Of a stretch of 64,000 nucleotides of DNA, positions 46,117 to 54,821 are shown piece after piece. Source of the DNA: Brenneria goodwinii. Lineage in GTDB: Bacteria; Pseudomonadota; Gammaproteobacteria; Enterobacterales; Enterobacteriaceae. Location: NCBI RefSeq assembly GCF_002291445.1, contig NZ_CP014137.1, positions 5,270,001-5,334,000 of the forward strand, given 5' to 3'. Position 1 is the stretch's first letter; every line of letters begins with the position of its first letter. A program made the translations under genes and the position numbers. The notes under the pieces were generated by a model. It saw only the letters and a list, made by a program, of their open reading frames with translations. It searched no databases and had not been told where the DNA came from.

Positions 46117-47196
46117 TTATTCGTCAACATATTCCAGCCGGGTGCGCTGCGTTAAACGTGTGATTAATTCATAGGCGCTGATGCCGGTATGTGCGGCGAT
46201 CTTCTCAACCGGCAGCACGTCGCCCCACAGGATCGCCCGATCGCCCACCTGGTCCCGTGCCTCAGGGCCGAGATCGACCGTAATCATATCCATCGACACG
46301 CGTCCGGCCAGCGGCACTTCACGGCCGTTTATCCATACCGGCGTGCCGGCGGGGGCGCTGCGCGGATAGCCGTCGCCGTAGCCGATAGCGACGACGCCCA
46401 GCCGGGTATCGCGCTCGCTGGTCCAGATGCTGCCGTAGCCGACGGGTTGCCCCGCCTTATGCTCACGCACCGCAATCAGGTGGGAGGTAAAGGTCATGGC
46501 CGGTTGTAGACCGAAATCGGCGGCGTATTCGCTATCCGTCGGCGACACGCCGTATAGAACGATACCCGGACGAATCTGATCGCGATGCGCCTGCGGCCAC
46601 AGCAGAATACCGCCCGACGCCGCAATGGACTGGGCGCCGGGTTTGCCTTGCGTGAACGCATCGAAACAGGCCAATTGGCGTTCGGTGGTGTCGACTTGAG
46701 GTTCGTCCGCGCGGCAAAAATGACTCATCACATTCACCGGCTGCACCACATTGTGGCATTGCGTCAGCCGCTGGTAGAAGGCTTCGGCGTGTTCCGGCAA
46801 CACGCCGAGACGGTGCATGCCGGTGTCGAGCTTCATCCAAACGCGGATTGGATGCGGCAGATCGGCCTGCTCCAGCACCGCGAGTTGTTCTATGCTGTGA
46901 ACGGCCGTTTCCAGATGATGTTCAGCCAATAGCGGAAGGTCATCGGCGGAAAAAAAACCTTCCAGCAGCAGGATGGGTTTAGTGATGCCGGCCGCACGCA
47001 GCTGCAACGCTTCGGTAAGCCGGGCGACGCCGTAGCAGTCGGCGTGGCAAAAGGTGTGAGCAGATTCAATGAGTCCGTGGCCGTAGGCATTCGCTTTTAC
47101 AACAGCAACCAGGCGGCACTGTGGGGCCAGTTCGCGGATCCGTTGCAAATTGTGACGCAAAGCGCGGCGATTAATGACGGCGGTTGCCGTTTTCAT
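46117..47196 (-). CDS. alr: alanine racemase (biosynthetic)
   Basis: PLP-dependent racemase making D-alanine for peptidoglycan; 359 aa, as in E. coli Alr. The PLP lysine is in VVKANAYGHG near residue 34 and the opposing catalytic tyrosine in GYGSIWTSERDTR near 255; SMDMITVDLG lies close to the C-terminus. It follows dnaB, as in enterobacteria, and is probably co-transcribed with it across a 96-nt gap holding a degenerate ERIC-like repeat. Confidence 0.96.
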   Translation of the reverse strand: MKTATAVINRRALRHNLQRIRELAPQCRLVAVVKANAYGHGLIESAHTFCHADCYGVARLTEALQLRAAGITKPILLLEGFFSADDLPLLAEHHLETAVHSIEQLAVLEQADLPHPIRVWMKLDTGMHRLGVLPEHAEAFYQRLTQCHNVVQPVNVMSHFCRADEPQVDTTERQLACFDAFTQGKPGAQSIAASGGILLWPQAHRDQIRPGIVLYGVSPTDSEYAADFGLQPAMTFTSHLIAVREHKAGQPVGYGSIWTSERDTRLGVVAIGYGDGYPRSAPAGTPVWINGREVPLAGRVSMDMITVDLGPEARDQVGDRAILWGDVLPVEKIAAHTGISAYELITRLTQRTRLEYVDE

Positions 47197-47215
47197 TCTG
47201 TGTCCTTAGCGCATG

Positions 47216-47279
47216 ATACCCTTTATCTTTCAAGTCACCGGGCGTGTCGCCTGCCGGCATCTTGAAATGTGCGGGGCAT
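47216..47279. repeat. ERIC-like element with the centre deleted
   Basis: The two ends look like the outer arms of an ERIC (ATACCC..ATCTTTCAAGT and GCATCTTGAAAT..GGGCAT) but are joined by only about 20 nt rather than the usual 80. It lies in the dnaB-alr spacer and would be transcribed. Confidence 0.55.
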
Positions 47280-47292
47280 CTATCATCGTGCA

Positions 47293-48699
47293 TTATTCAT
47301 CATCGTATTGTGGTCCGGCGTAATTATCAAAGCGCGACCACTGCCCGTTAAAGGTCAGCCGAACGGTACCGATAGGACCGTTACGCTGCTTGCCTAAAAT
47401 AATTTCAGCTATGCCTTTCATGTCGCTGTTTTCATGATAAACCTCATCACGGTAGATAAACATAATCAGGTCGGCATCCTGTTCGATGGAACCGGATTCG
47501 CGCAGGTCGGAGTTAACCGGCCGTTTATCTGCGCGCTGTTCCAGACTGCGGTTAAGCTGGGACAACGCCACGACAGGGACTTGCAATTCTTTTGCCAATG
47601 CTTTGAGCGAGCGGGATATTTCGGCAATTTCCAGCGTACGATTATCGGACAGCGACGGCACGCGCATCAATTGCAGGTAGTCGATCATGATCAGACTCAG
47701 ACCATCGTGCTCACGAAATACCCGGCGGGCGCGGGATCGAACCTCGGTGGGCGTCAGCCCGGAGGAGTCATCGATATACATGTTGCGTTTTTCCAGCAGG
47801 ATCCCCATGGTGCTGGAAATACGCGCCCAGTCTTCATCATCCAACTGGCCGGTACGAATACGGGTTTGATCCACGCGCGACAGCGACGCCAGCATACGCA
47901 TCATGATCTGATTGCCGGGCATTTCCAGGCTGAAGATCAGCACCGGTTTATCCTGCATCATGGCGGCGTTTTCGCACAGGTTCATGGCGAAAGTGGTTTT
48001 ACCCATTGAGGGCCGCGCCGCCACAATGATCAGATCCGATTTTTGCAGGCCGGCGGTTTTCTTATCCAGATCCTGATAGCCGGTCGATACCCCGGTAACG
48101 CCGTCGTGCGGTTTTTGATAAAGCTGTTCGATACGGGAAACGGTATCTTCCAGAATACGATCGATACTTTTCGGGCCTTCGTCTTTGCTGGCGCGGTTTT
48201 CGGCGATCTGGAAAACGCGGGATTCAGCCAGATCGAGCAGATCTTCACTGCTGCGCCCCTGCGGATCGTAACCCGCATCGGCGATTTCGTTGGCGACGGA
48301 GATCATTTCGCGCACCACGGCGCGTTCCCGCACGATATCGGCATAGGCGCCGATATTGGCGGCGCTGGGGGTATTTTTAGCCAGTTCGGCCAGATAGGCG
48401 AAGCCGCCCGCCGACTCTAGGGAACCTTGCTGTTCAAGCGATTCGGACAGGGTGATCAGGTCGATCGGCCTGCTCATTTCCAGCAGACGTTGCATCTCGG
48501 TGAAAATAAGACGGTGGGCCCGATTGTAGAAATCATTGGCGACAACGCGCTCGGCAACGTTGTCCCAGCGTTCATTATCCAGCATCAGGCCACCCAATAC
48601 CGACTGTTCCGCTTCCAGCGAATGTGGCGGAAGTTTTAAACCTTCCATTTGGCGATCGCGGGGTTCGTTCGATTTATTGGTTGGTCTTTTTTCTGCCAT
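47293..48699 (-). CDS. dnaB: replicative DNA helicase
   Basis: Hexameric fork helicase of 468 aa. The N-terminal collar begins at LPPHSLEAEQSVLGGLM; the RecA-type motor has Walker A ARPSMGKTTFAM, SLEMP, the Walker B region LIMIDYLQLM and the arginine-finger region SDLRESGSIEQDADLI..IILGKQRNGPIG. No intein is present. Divergent from qor, as in E. coli. Confidence 0.97.
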   Translation of the reverse strand: MAEKRPTNKSNEPRDRQMEGLKLPPHSLEAEQSVLGGLMLDNERWDNVAERVVANDFYNRAHRLIFTEMQRLLEMSRPIDLITLSESLEQQGSLESAGGFAYLAELAKNTPSAANIGAYADIVRERAVVREMISVANEIADAGYDPQGRSSEDLLDLAESRVFQIAENRASKDEGPKSIDRILEDTVSRIEQLYQKPHDGVTGVSTGYQDLDKKTAGLQKSDLIIVAARPSMGKTTFAMNLCENAAMMQDKPVLIFSLEMPGNQIMMRMLASLSRVDQTRIRTGQLDDEDWARISSTMGILLEKRNMYIDDSSGLTPTEVRSRARRVFREHDGLSLIMIDYLQLMRVPSLSDNRTLEIAEISRSLKALAKELQVPVVALSQLNRSLEQRADKRPVNSDLRESGSIEQDADLIMFIYRDEVYHENSDMKGIAEIILGKQRNGPIGTVRLTFNGQWSRFDNYAGPQYDDE

Positions 48700-48848
48700 G
48701 AAACGAGTTCTTTACCGGTTGATTTACGATTAAGGAAGGGGGCATTGTATATCTGAATGCAACGAATACGCACTATATACGCACCATATATGCACTACCA
48801 TACCCACATGATGATATTAAAGATGGTTCATATGAGGAAATAAATGAT

Positions 48849-49838
48849 ATGGCAAAACGTATTCAGTTCAACAGCCACGGCGGTCCGGATGTTTTGCAAT
48901 ACGTCGATTTTATCCCGACCGATCCCGCCGCGGGCGAGGTTCAGATAGAGAATCGCGCAGTCGGCGTTAATTTCATCGATACCTATATCCGCAGCGGATT
49001 GTATCCGGTTCCGGGTTTGCCTTCCGGGTTAGGTACGGAAGCGGCCGGCGTGGTGACCAAAGTCGGCTCTGGCGCCGGGGTGATTAAGGTCGGCGATCGG
49101 GTGGTTTACGCTCAGTCGGGGTTGGGAGCCTACAGCGATATACATAACGTAGCGGAAGAGAGAGTCGCCATCCTGCCGAATGCCATTAGCTTTGAGCAGG
49201 CGGCGGCGTCTTTCCTGAAAGGGCTGACGGTGCACTATCTGCTGCGTCAGGTTTATGAAATCAAACCGAACGAAACCTTTTTGTTCCACGCCGCCGCGGG
49301 CGGAGTCGGGCTGATTGCCTGCCAGTGGGCGAAGGCGTTGGGCGCTAAACTGATTGGCACCGTTGGCTCTGATGAAAAAGCGCAGCGGGCAAAGCAGGCG
49401 GGCGCCTGGGAAACGATTAATTACCGCACGGAAAACATCGCCGGGCGGGTGGCCGAACTGACCGGCGGCGAGAAGGTTGCCGTCGTTTATGACTCGGTGG
49501 GTAAAGATACCTGGGAAGCGTCGCTGGATAGCTTGAAACGTCGTGGGCTGATGGTTAGCTTTGGTAATGCGTCTGGGCCGATAACCGGCGTGAATCTGGG
49601 CATACTGAACCAGAAAGGGTCGCTGTATGTTACCCGTCCGTCGCTGCATGGCTATGTTACTACCCGGAAGGAACTGGAGCAGGCCAGCAATGCGCTGTTC
49701 TCCATGATTGCCAGCGGTGCGGTTACCGTTAACGTGCCGGACAGCCAGAAATTTGCGCTGGCGGATGCGCAGAGCGCGCATCAGGCATTGGAGAGCCGCC
49801 GCACCCAGGGATCCAGCCTGCTGATCCCCGGACGGTAA
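48849..49838 (+). CDS. qor: quinone oxidoreductase (NADPH)
   Basis: Zinc-independent MDR-family zeta-crystallin-like quinone reductase, 329 aa, matching E. coli Qor (QorA). Key parts are GVNFIDTYIRSGLYPVP, GLGTEAAGVV, the NADPH motif AAAGGVGLIACQWAKALGA and VYDSVGKDTWEASLDSL. GAGGAAATAAATGAT precedes the ATG. A short terminator and an ERIC element follow. Confidence 0.95.
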   Translation: MAKRIQFNSHGGPDVLQYVDFIPTDPAAGEVQIENRAVGVNFIDTYIRSGLYPVPGLPSGLGTEAAGVVTKVGSGAGVIKVGDRVVYAQSGLGAYSDIHNVAEERVAILPNAISFEQAAASFLKGLTVHYLLRQVYEIKPNETFLFHAAAGGVGLIACQWAKALGAKLIGTVGSDEKAQRAKQAGAWETINYRTENIAGRVAELTGGEKVAVVYDSVGKDTWEASLDSLKRRGLMVSFGNASGPITGVNLGILNQKGSLYVTRPSLHGYVTTRKELEQASNALFSMIASGAVTVNVPDSQKFALADAQSAHQALESRRTQGSSLLIPGR

Positions 49839-49846
49839 TGTGCAAT

Positions 49847-49971
49847 ATACCCAATAGATTTCAAGATGCAGGAAGGCGGCAACTGAATGAATCCCCAGGA
49901 GCTTACTTAGGTAAGTGACTGGGGTGAGTGAGGGAAGCCAACGCGCCTGCAACTTGAAAGATGACGGGTAT
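49847..49971. repeat. ERIC (enterobacterial repetitive intergenic consensus) element
   Basis: A full-size 125-bp imperfect palindrome. The centre contains the diagnostic ERIC stretch GAATCCCCAGGAGCTTAC followed by GTAAGTGACTGGGGTGAG, and the ends are ATACCC.. and ..GGGTAT with TTTCAAG/CTTGAAA arms. It begins 8 nt after the qor stop and would be transcribed with it. Confidence 0.93.
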
Positions 49972-49980
49972 AAAGCAAAA

Positions 49981-50002
49981 GGCCTCCAACCGGAGGCCCT
50001 TG
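49981..50002 (+). terminator. terminator after qor and the ERIC element
   Basis: GGCCTCC (49981-49987) and GGAGGCC (49992-49998) pair around AACC, followed by CTTG. Short but GC-rich. Confidence 0.55.
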
Positions 50003-51115
50003 CCGTGACGCTTATTTCATCAAGCTGCATGTAGGGTACAGCGGATATCGCATGGGGCGCCATTGTGCCGAGCGGCGATTATTTTATTTCCCAGACGATG
50101 ATGAAATCTGTTTGCCTTGTTGTGTTGAACCGCCCGTTTTGCAGGCTATGATGATCTACACGCTATCTTTGCAAGGCAGATAAAAACGTGGCGTCATCCT
50201 AGCAGCCACGATGGTGAAAAAATATCTGCTGGCGCACAATTTTGCATTCTGCCTTGCAATTTTTGACGTCTCGCCCGATTGTTACCTGTAACGGCTCGTC
50301 ATCCATTCTTTTGGGCTCACAATAACTGCTCAACATCTGTCTGATAAGGCTGATGTAACAACACCGGCGTGCTCTGGACGCTATTCGGTCACCGGTTTGA
50401 GATTACTGCCGGACAGGGCGCAGATGGGTAAGTTCAGTTGCAGAGCCGATGCCTGGATATGGTCAGCCCGCACCGCCGTTTTTTTTCAGATAGCAGAGAA
50501 GAACGGCAAAACAAAAACGGCTGGCGGGTTTGCGGTGAGCATTGATAAGAGCCAGATCATGTTCGCTGAAATATGCCATTCGGGTCAGCGTTAATTCATC
50601 GTCAGCTAATGCCAGTAATAATTCTCTTACCGACAGTGAAAGAATCTTCCCCCTTGTTATAATAATTTTCCTCGTTAATTATTCGGCATGATATTTTTAA
50701 TGGTAATGGTTATCGTGTAAAGGTACACTCTGTATAATAAATAGATTCCCATGTCCAAACTGATACTTTTTGCAACCTTTGCAGAACTAGCATTGTTTCA
50801 CGCGCTTGCAGCATATTCTTATTCAAACAACTTTCTCAAATTAATACTCTACAATTCCCCCTCCACGCCCCCCGCAAAAAAATATCATTTCAAATAATAT
50901 AAAAAAAAGGAATAAAATTATTTAAACTGAGTTTAATGCACCACAAAAATAAATACCTATAACTTAAATGTGGTGTTACAAATAATTATGTCATTACCGC
51001 AATGACATTTGAGACTTAGTAACAAACAATCTTAGATAGGGATGTCATATGCTATTTAGGTTCAGATGGTGTTTATAACCTCACAATCACCGGCGAAGTC
51101 TTTCAGGGGCATATA
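50003..51115. other. AT-rich accessory spacer between qor and the LysE-type gene
   Basis: Apart from the transposase relic, these 1.1 kb hold no recognisable gene. Base composition drops to strongly AT-rich from about 50600 to 51050. In E. coli qor and pspG are close neighbours, so this is inserted and partly decayed DNA. Confidence 0.5.
50463..50660 (-). pseudogene. Tn3-family transposase N-terminal fragment (DUF4158)
   Basis: Read on the minus strand, 65 codons encode a stretch like the start of Tn3/Tn21 TnpA: RGKILSLSVRELLLALADDE, then FSEHDLALINAHRKPASRFC and FAVLLCYL. The initiator is ATA rather than ATG, and the frame stops just after an A8 tract where TnpA would continue for about 900 residues. 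No matching inverted repeats or resolvase are visible. It is a decayed relic within the AT-rich qor-pspG insertion. Confidence 0.65.
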
Positions 51116-51271
51116 GTGAAGGGACTAAAGAAACAGCGTGATCAAAGCGTTATTTCTGAATACATTCAGGAAGGCCGCAAACTGGCAGAGTTGGCGGCAA
51201 GTGGCGTTATTACAGTTGAGAACGCGTTAAATAACCGGCAGCAAAGCATACTCAAACAGACTGAGGAGTGA
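51116..51271 (+). CDS. small hypothetical protein preceding the LysE-type exporter
   Basis: A GTG at 51116 with AGGGG 6 nt upstream opens a 51-codon frame predicted to be helical and charged (KGLKKQRDQSVISEYIQEG.., ending ILKQTEE). It ends 4 nt before the exporter start, so the two are probably co-translated. The frame stays open 25 codons further upstream without a start, so it may be the tail of a longer, 5'-truncated gene. I do not recognise it. Confidence 0.4.
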   Translation: MKGLKKQRDQSVISEYIQEGRKLAELAASGVITVENALNNRQQSILKQTEE

Positions 51272-51275
51272 GACC

Positions 51276-51884
51276 ATGCAAACCGGTCTGTTATTCACCT
51301 ACTGCAGCACTATTTTTATAGCTTCGATGATTCCAGGCCCTTCTATGATGCTGGCTATGTGTGTAGGTCAGAAAAGAAATGGCTTTATGCTGGGAAACGT
51401 GGCCGCGTTAGGTAACGTTACAGCATCCGTGATTCAGGCTCTGATTTCACTTGCGGTGATCTACACCATTGGCGATGTGAGTGAGAATTTGATGAAGGTA
51501 ATTAAAATTGCCGGTGCAGTTTATATCATCTATATCGGTGTAAGACTTTTTATGGCTAATGGAATTGACGGTGGTGACGTTGGTGATCAAAAAAGCAGAG
51601 TTATTTCCACATTCACTCAAGGCTTTATTTTTGCCATTGCTAACCCAAAGGCTATTGTGTTTTTTGTAGCATTCTTCCCGTCTTTCATCGACGTCAAAAT
51701 TTCGATACTTAGCCAAGCATTAGTTATTTTATTTCCTATTGCGGCAATTGCTTATGCGTGTTTTTTGAGTTATGTCCTGGCTGGCGGGCTTTTAAAGAAG
51801 ATGTTTGCGAATAATGTCTATGTTAGCCGGTCTTTTGCTCTGGGTATCATATGCACCGGCGTTAGTATCTTTTTTCTGCGGTAG
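51276..51884 (+). CDS. LysE/RhtB family amino-acid exporter
   Basis: Inner-membrane exporter of 202 aa with about six helices. Family marks are the N-terminal ASMIPGPSMMLAMCVGQKRN and GFIFAIANPKAIVFFVAFFP. GAGGAGTGAGACC precedes the ATG. Codon use and base composition are more AT-rich than those of flanking core genes, and it sits beside a transposase relic, suggesting horizontal acquisition. The substrate is unknown. Confidence 0.88.
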   Translation: MQTGLLFTYCSTIFIASMIPGPSMMLAMCVGQKRNGFMLGNVAALGNVTASVIQALISLAVIYTIGDVSENLMKVIKIAGAVYIIYIGVRLFMANGIDGGDVGDQKSRVISTFTQGFIFAIANPKAIVFFVAFFPSFIDVKISILSQALVILFPIAAIAYACFLSYVLAGGLLKKMFANNVYVSRSFALGIICTGVSIFFLR

Positions 51885-52180
51885 CACTGTCGGATAAGCA
51901 CAGCCAGCTGCCTGACTGTGCTCTCCTAAGAACGGAGTGCGATTTTCACCGTACTCCGCTCAAACCTCTCAAAGGCATTTATTGTTACCCGGCAAGGCTT
52001 CTCATCACGCTGTTTTCACATATGGGCTTACCATGTTCCGTATATCTTGTGTGTCAGGTTAGCTGCCTACTGGAATGCGGAGGGCATATCGATCACGAGA
52101 AGATAGCCCCATAGTCTTCTAGCCACCCTCATTGCCTTTTGGCCACAGGGTGTTAACCACTTCCACTGCTTACCGGCCTG
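51885..52180. other. spacer between the LysE-type gene and pspG
   Basis: Nearly 300 nt without a recognised gene. A weak 7-bp hairpin (AGCACAG / CTGTGCT, 51898-51923) could end the exporter transcript. Nothing else is evident. Confidence 0.4.
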
Positions 52181-52402
52181 TCAGCGATAATAACGCACCG
52201 GTTTTTGCTGGAAATGACGCCACAGCCAAACAACCGCTACCGCCAGCAATAGCCAGGGTAGTACTTTTATCGCCATGACGAACAGCCCGCCAACCAGCAT
52301 GAAAACAGCGGCGATAAACAGCGCGGCAAGAACGCCTAACAATGACACGCCGGTCACCATTAGCATGATAAAAAAACCGATAATGAAGAAAATTTCCAAC
52401 AT
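52181..52402 (-). CDS. pspG: phage shock protein G
   Basis: Small inner-membrane protein of the Psp envelope-stress response, 73 aa from the ATG at 52402 (AGGAG 7 nt upstream). It tracks E. coli PspG: FFIIGFFIMLMVTGVSLLG, then KVLPWLLLAVAVVWLW, with two or three membrane helices. A longer frame to 52447 is not supported. A sigma-54-type promoter lies upstream, as for other psp genes, and the gene is adjacent to dusA as in E. coli. Confidence 0.92.
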   Translation of the reverse strand: MLEIFFIIGFFIMLMVTGVSLLGVLAALFIAAVFMLVGGLFVMAIKVLPWLLLAVAVVWLWRHFQQKPVRYYR

Positions 52403-52496
52403 GGCGTGCTCCTGTGGTGGCTGAATCTGTTTTTTATGGCGCGACATCGACAGCCGTAGTGATTGCGAACCATGCTTGCCAATGTCCTAAGGTAAT

Positions 52497-52513
52497 AACA
52501 AGAATCGTGCCAA
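52497..52513 (-). promoter_or_regulatory. sigma-54 promoter of pspG
   Basis: The minus-strand sequence TTGGCACGATTCTTGTT has a consensus -24 (TTGGCACG) and a near-consensus -12 (TTGT for TTGC) with GG and GT 10 nt apart. PspF would be the activator. It implies a leader of about 80 nt. Confidence 0.75.
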
Positions 52514-52602
52514 TGTGCATCGCTGATAACTGATTGATTTATCAGCGATGGGAAAAAGAGGGAACATGCAGGGTTGGTCAAAAAGACCAACTGTTGGCTT
52601 TT

Positions 52603-53643
52603 TTAAGCTGCGGAATGATTAACCAATGCCAGCGCCTGTTCTACCACGCGGGTATCCGCACCGGGTTTATTGGCGTTTTCGCTCAGGTAACGGCGCCACT
52701 GGCGTGCGCCGGGTATGCCCTGAAACAGGCCGAGCATATGGCGGGTAATATGGCCGAGCGATGCGCCAGCCGATAATTCACGTTCGATATAGGGATACAT
52801 CGCTTCAACGACGGCGGCGAGATCCAGACTGGCCGCGGACGAATCAAACAGCTCGCGATCGACCTGCGCCAGAATACCGGGGTTTTGGTACGCCTCCCGC
52901 CCCATCATGACGCCATCCAGGTGTTGCAGATGGGTTTTGGCGTCCGCCAGCGTTTTCACGCCGCCGTTAATGGCGATAGTCAGCGCTGGAAAGTCGCGCT
53001 TGAGTTGATAAACGCGCGGATAATCCAGCGGCGGAATTTCACGGTTTTCTTTAGGGCTCAGCCCGGACAACCAGGCTTTACGGGCATGCACAATAAACGT
53101 GTCGCACCCGCCGCGCTCGGCGACGGTTTGGATAAATTCGCACAGAAATTCATAGCTGTCGCGATCGTCGATGCCAATACGGGTTTTCACCGTCACCGGA
53201 ATAGTGACCCGATCTCTCATCGCCCTGACGCAGTCCGCCACCAGCGACGCTTCTCCCATCAGGCAGGCGCCAAACCGACCGTTCTGTACCCGATCGGACG
53301 GACAACCCACATTCAGGTTCACCTCGTCATAACCGCGCTGTTCGGCCAACTGCGCGCAACGCGCCAGCGCCGCGGGATCGCTGCCGCCCAGTTGCAGCGC
53401 CAGCGGGTGTTCTTCGTCGCTGTAGGCCAGATAGTCCCCTTTACCGTGAAGGATGGCGCCGGTAGTGACCATCTCGGTATACAGCAGCGTCTGGCGGGTT
53501 AACTGACGAAAAAAGTAACGGCAATGGCGATCTGTCCAGTCGAGCATCGGCGCAATGGAGAAGCGTTGGAGGCTGTGGTTACCTGAGTTTGTAGGCGTTG
53601 CCTTGTTTGTAGGGCTTTTTACTTCTGTCATATTATCGTGCAT
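52603..53643 (-). CDS. dusA: tRNA-dihydrouridine synthase A
   Basis: FMN enzyme that reduces U20 and U20a in tRNA. From the ATG at 53643 it is 346 aa; 53631 is an alternative. Conserved stretches are FSIAPMLDWTDRHCRYFFR, MVTTGAILHGKGDYLAYSDE, the catalytic cysteine in NLNVGCPSDRVQNGRFGACL, HARKAWLSGLSPKENREIPP and GLFQGIPGARQWRRYL. The first 25-30 codons do not match E. coli DusA and no clear ribosome site is seen, which fits replacement of the 5' end by prophage DNA at the integration site. Confidence 0.95.
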   Translation of the reverse strand: MHDNMTEVKSPTNKATPTNSGNHSLQRFSIAPMLDWTDRHCRYFFRQLTRQTLLYTEMVTTGAILHGKGDYLAYSDEEHPLALQLGGSDPAALARCAQLAEQRGYDEVNLNVGCPSDRVQNGRFGACLMGEASLVADCVRAMRDRVTIPVTVKTRIGIDDRDSYEFLCEFIQTVAERGGCDTFIVHARKAWLSGLSPKENREIPPLDYPRVYQLKRDFPALTIAINGGVKTLADAKTHLQHLDGVMMGREAYQNPGILAQVDRELFDSSAASLDLAAVVEAMYPYIERELSAGASLGHITRHMLGLFQGIPGARQWRRYLSENANKPGADTRVVEQALALVNHSAA

Positions 53644-53732
53644 TTTTATCGGTTTCGTTATATTTTTGCATTCATGGGACACCATTGAGGACGCCACGTT
53701 TTGGTGTCCTGATATGCGGAGATGATAACGAA
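53632..53732. other. probable left attachment junction (attL) of the prophage
   Basis: Chromosomal dusA meets phage DNA in or just beside this stretch: downstream sequence matches dusA, upstream is integrase leader. The exact core cannot be set because the other end of the prophage is outside the window. Confidence 0.5.
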
Positions 53733-54821
53733 ATGGCTTACTTTACGATTGCTAAAAGACCCCGTGCAGATGGGACGGTGAGATATCGCTGCACAGTGGG
53801 GGTGAAGGAGCAGGGTAAACACCTTTACAGAGAAAGTAAAACGTTTGGGAAATTAGCTTTGGCAAAAACATGGGGTACACGCCGTGTAGCTGAAATTGAA
53901 GAGCGTGGCGTCCCATCCGATTCTGATGCAAACCAAATAACAGTGCGGCAATTACTGATGAAGTACATCAACGATCCGGCTCTCGGCGGTAAAGCTGGTC
54001 GTACAAAGAATTATGTTCTCAACATGCTGGTGGACTGTGATATCGCAGAAATAAAACTGGCAGACCTATCCGTTAATGATGTGGTTGAGCATGGTCGCTT
54101 ACGTGCTGGCGCGGGTGCTGGTCCGGCAACGGTTTCCCATGATTTGAGTTACCTATCATCAGTTTTGGCTGCTGCTAAACCGATATTTGATATCGATTAC
54201 ACTGCGAACCCTGTAACCGATGCGCGTGTAATACTGGTAAATATGGGGGTTGTGGGGAAGTCACAAAGACGAAGCCGCCGCCCTGTTGGTGATGAGTTGG
54301 CACGACTGGAAGAGGGGCTAAAGGTACGCCAGGATCATCGGGCGGCGATCATTCCATTTGTGGATATCCTGAATTTCTCTATCTTGTCGTGCATGCGTAT
54401 TGGTGAGGTGTGTAGGATTAAGTGGTCTGATATCGACGAAAGGCAAAAGGCCGTTCTGGTTCGTGACAGGAAGGATCCGCGTAAAAAAGACGGTAATCAC
54501 ATGCTGGTTCCCTTGCTGGGGGAGGCGTGGGACATTGTGCAGCGCCAGCCGAAAAAATCAGAATTTATTTTCCCCTACTCGTCAAAATCAATAACAGCGG
54601 GTTTTCAACGAGTGCGGGCAGCTTTGGGTATTGAGGATTTACGGTATCACGATCTGAGACGGGAAGGGGCGAGCAGGCTTTTTGAGGCGGGATTTAGCAT
54701 TGAGGAGGTTGCCCAGGTTACCGGGCATCGTTCGCTAAATGTGCTGTGGCAGGTTTATCGGGAGCTATACCCGAATAGTCTGCACCAGAGATTTGAAGAC
54801 CTGAAAAATAGGCATTCATGA
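53733..54821 (+). CDS. int: prophage tyrosine recombinase (dusA-type integrase)
   Basis: Site-specific integrase of 362 aa, divergent from dusA with about 90 bp between. An N-terminal DNA-binding region starts MAYFTIAKRPRADGTVRYRC; the catalytic domain shows the first Arg in SCMRIGEVCRIKW, H-x-x-R in YHDLRREGASR, GHRSL, and the nucleophile Tyr in LWQVYREL. Its position at the 5' end of dusA matches the known family of phage integrases that use dusA as attB. GGAG precedes the ATG by about 11 nt. Confidence 0.93.
   Translation: MAYFTIAKRPRADGTVRYRCTVGVKEQGKHLYRESKTFGKLALAKTWGTRRVAEIEERGVPSDSDANQITVRQLLMKYINDPALGGKAGRTKNYVLNMLVDCDIAEIKLADLSVNDVVEHGRLRAGAGAGPATVSHDLSYLSSVLAAAKPIFDIDYTANPVTDARVILVNMGVVGKSQRRSRRPVGDELARLEEGLKVRQDHRAAIIPFVDILNFSILSCMRIGEVCRIKWSDIDERQKAVLVRDRKDPRKKDGNHMLVPLLGEAWDIVQRQPKKSEFIFPYSSKSITAGFQRVRAALGIEDLRYHDLRREGASRLFEAGFSIEEVAQVTGHRSLNVLWQVYRELYPNSLHQRFEDLKNRHS

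Noticed and set aside
50397..50594. 65-codon plus-strand frame between qor and the LysE gene
   Set aside because: It is antisense to the Tn3 TnpA fragment, which gives the better explanation of this stretch.
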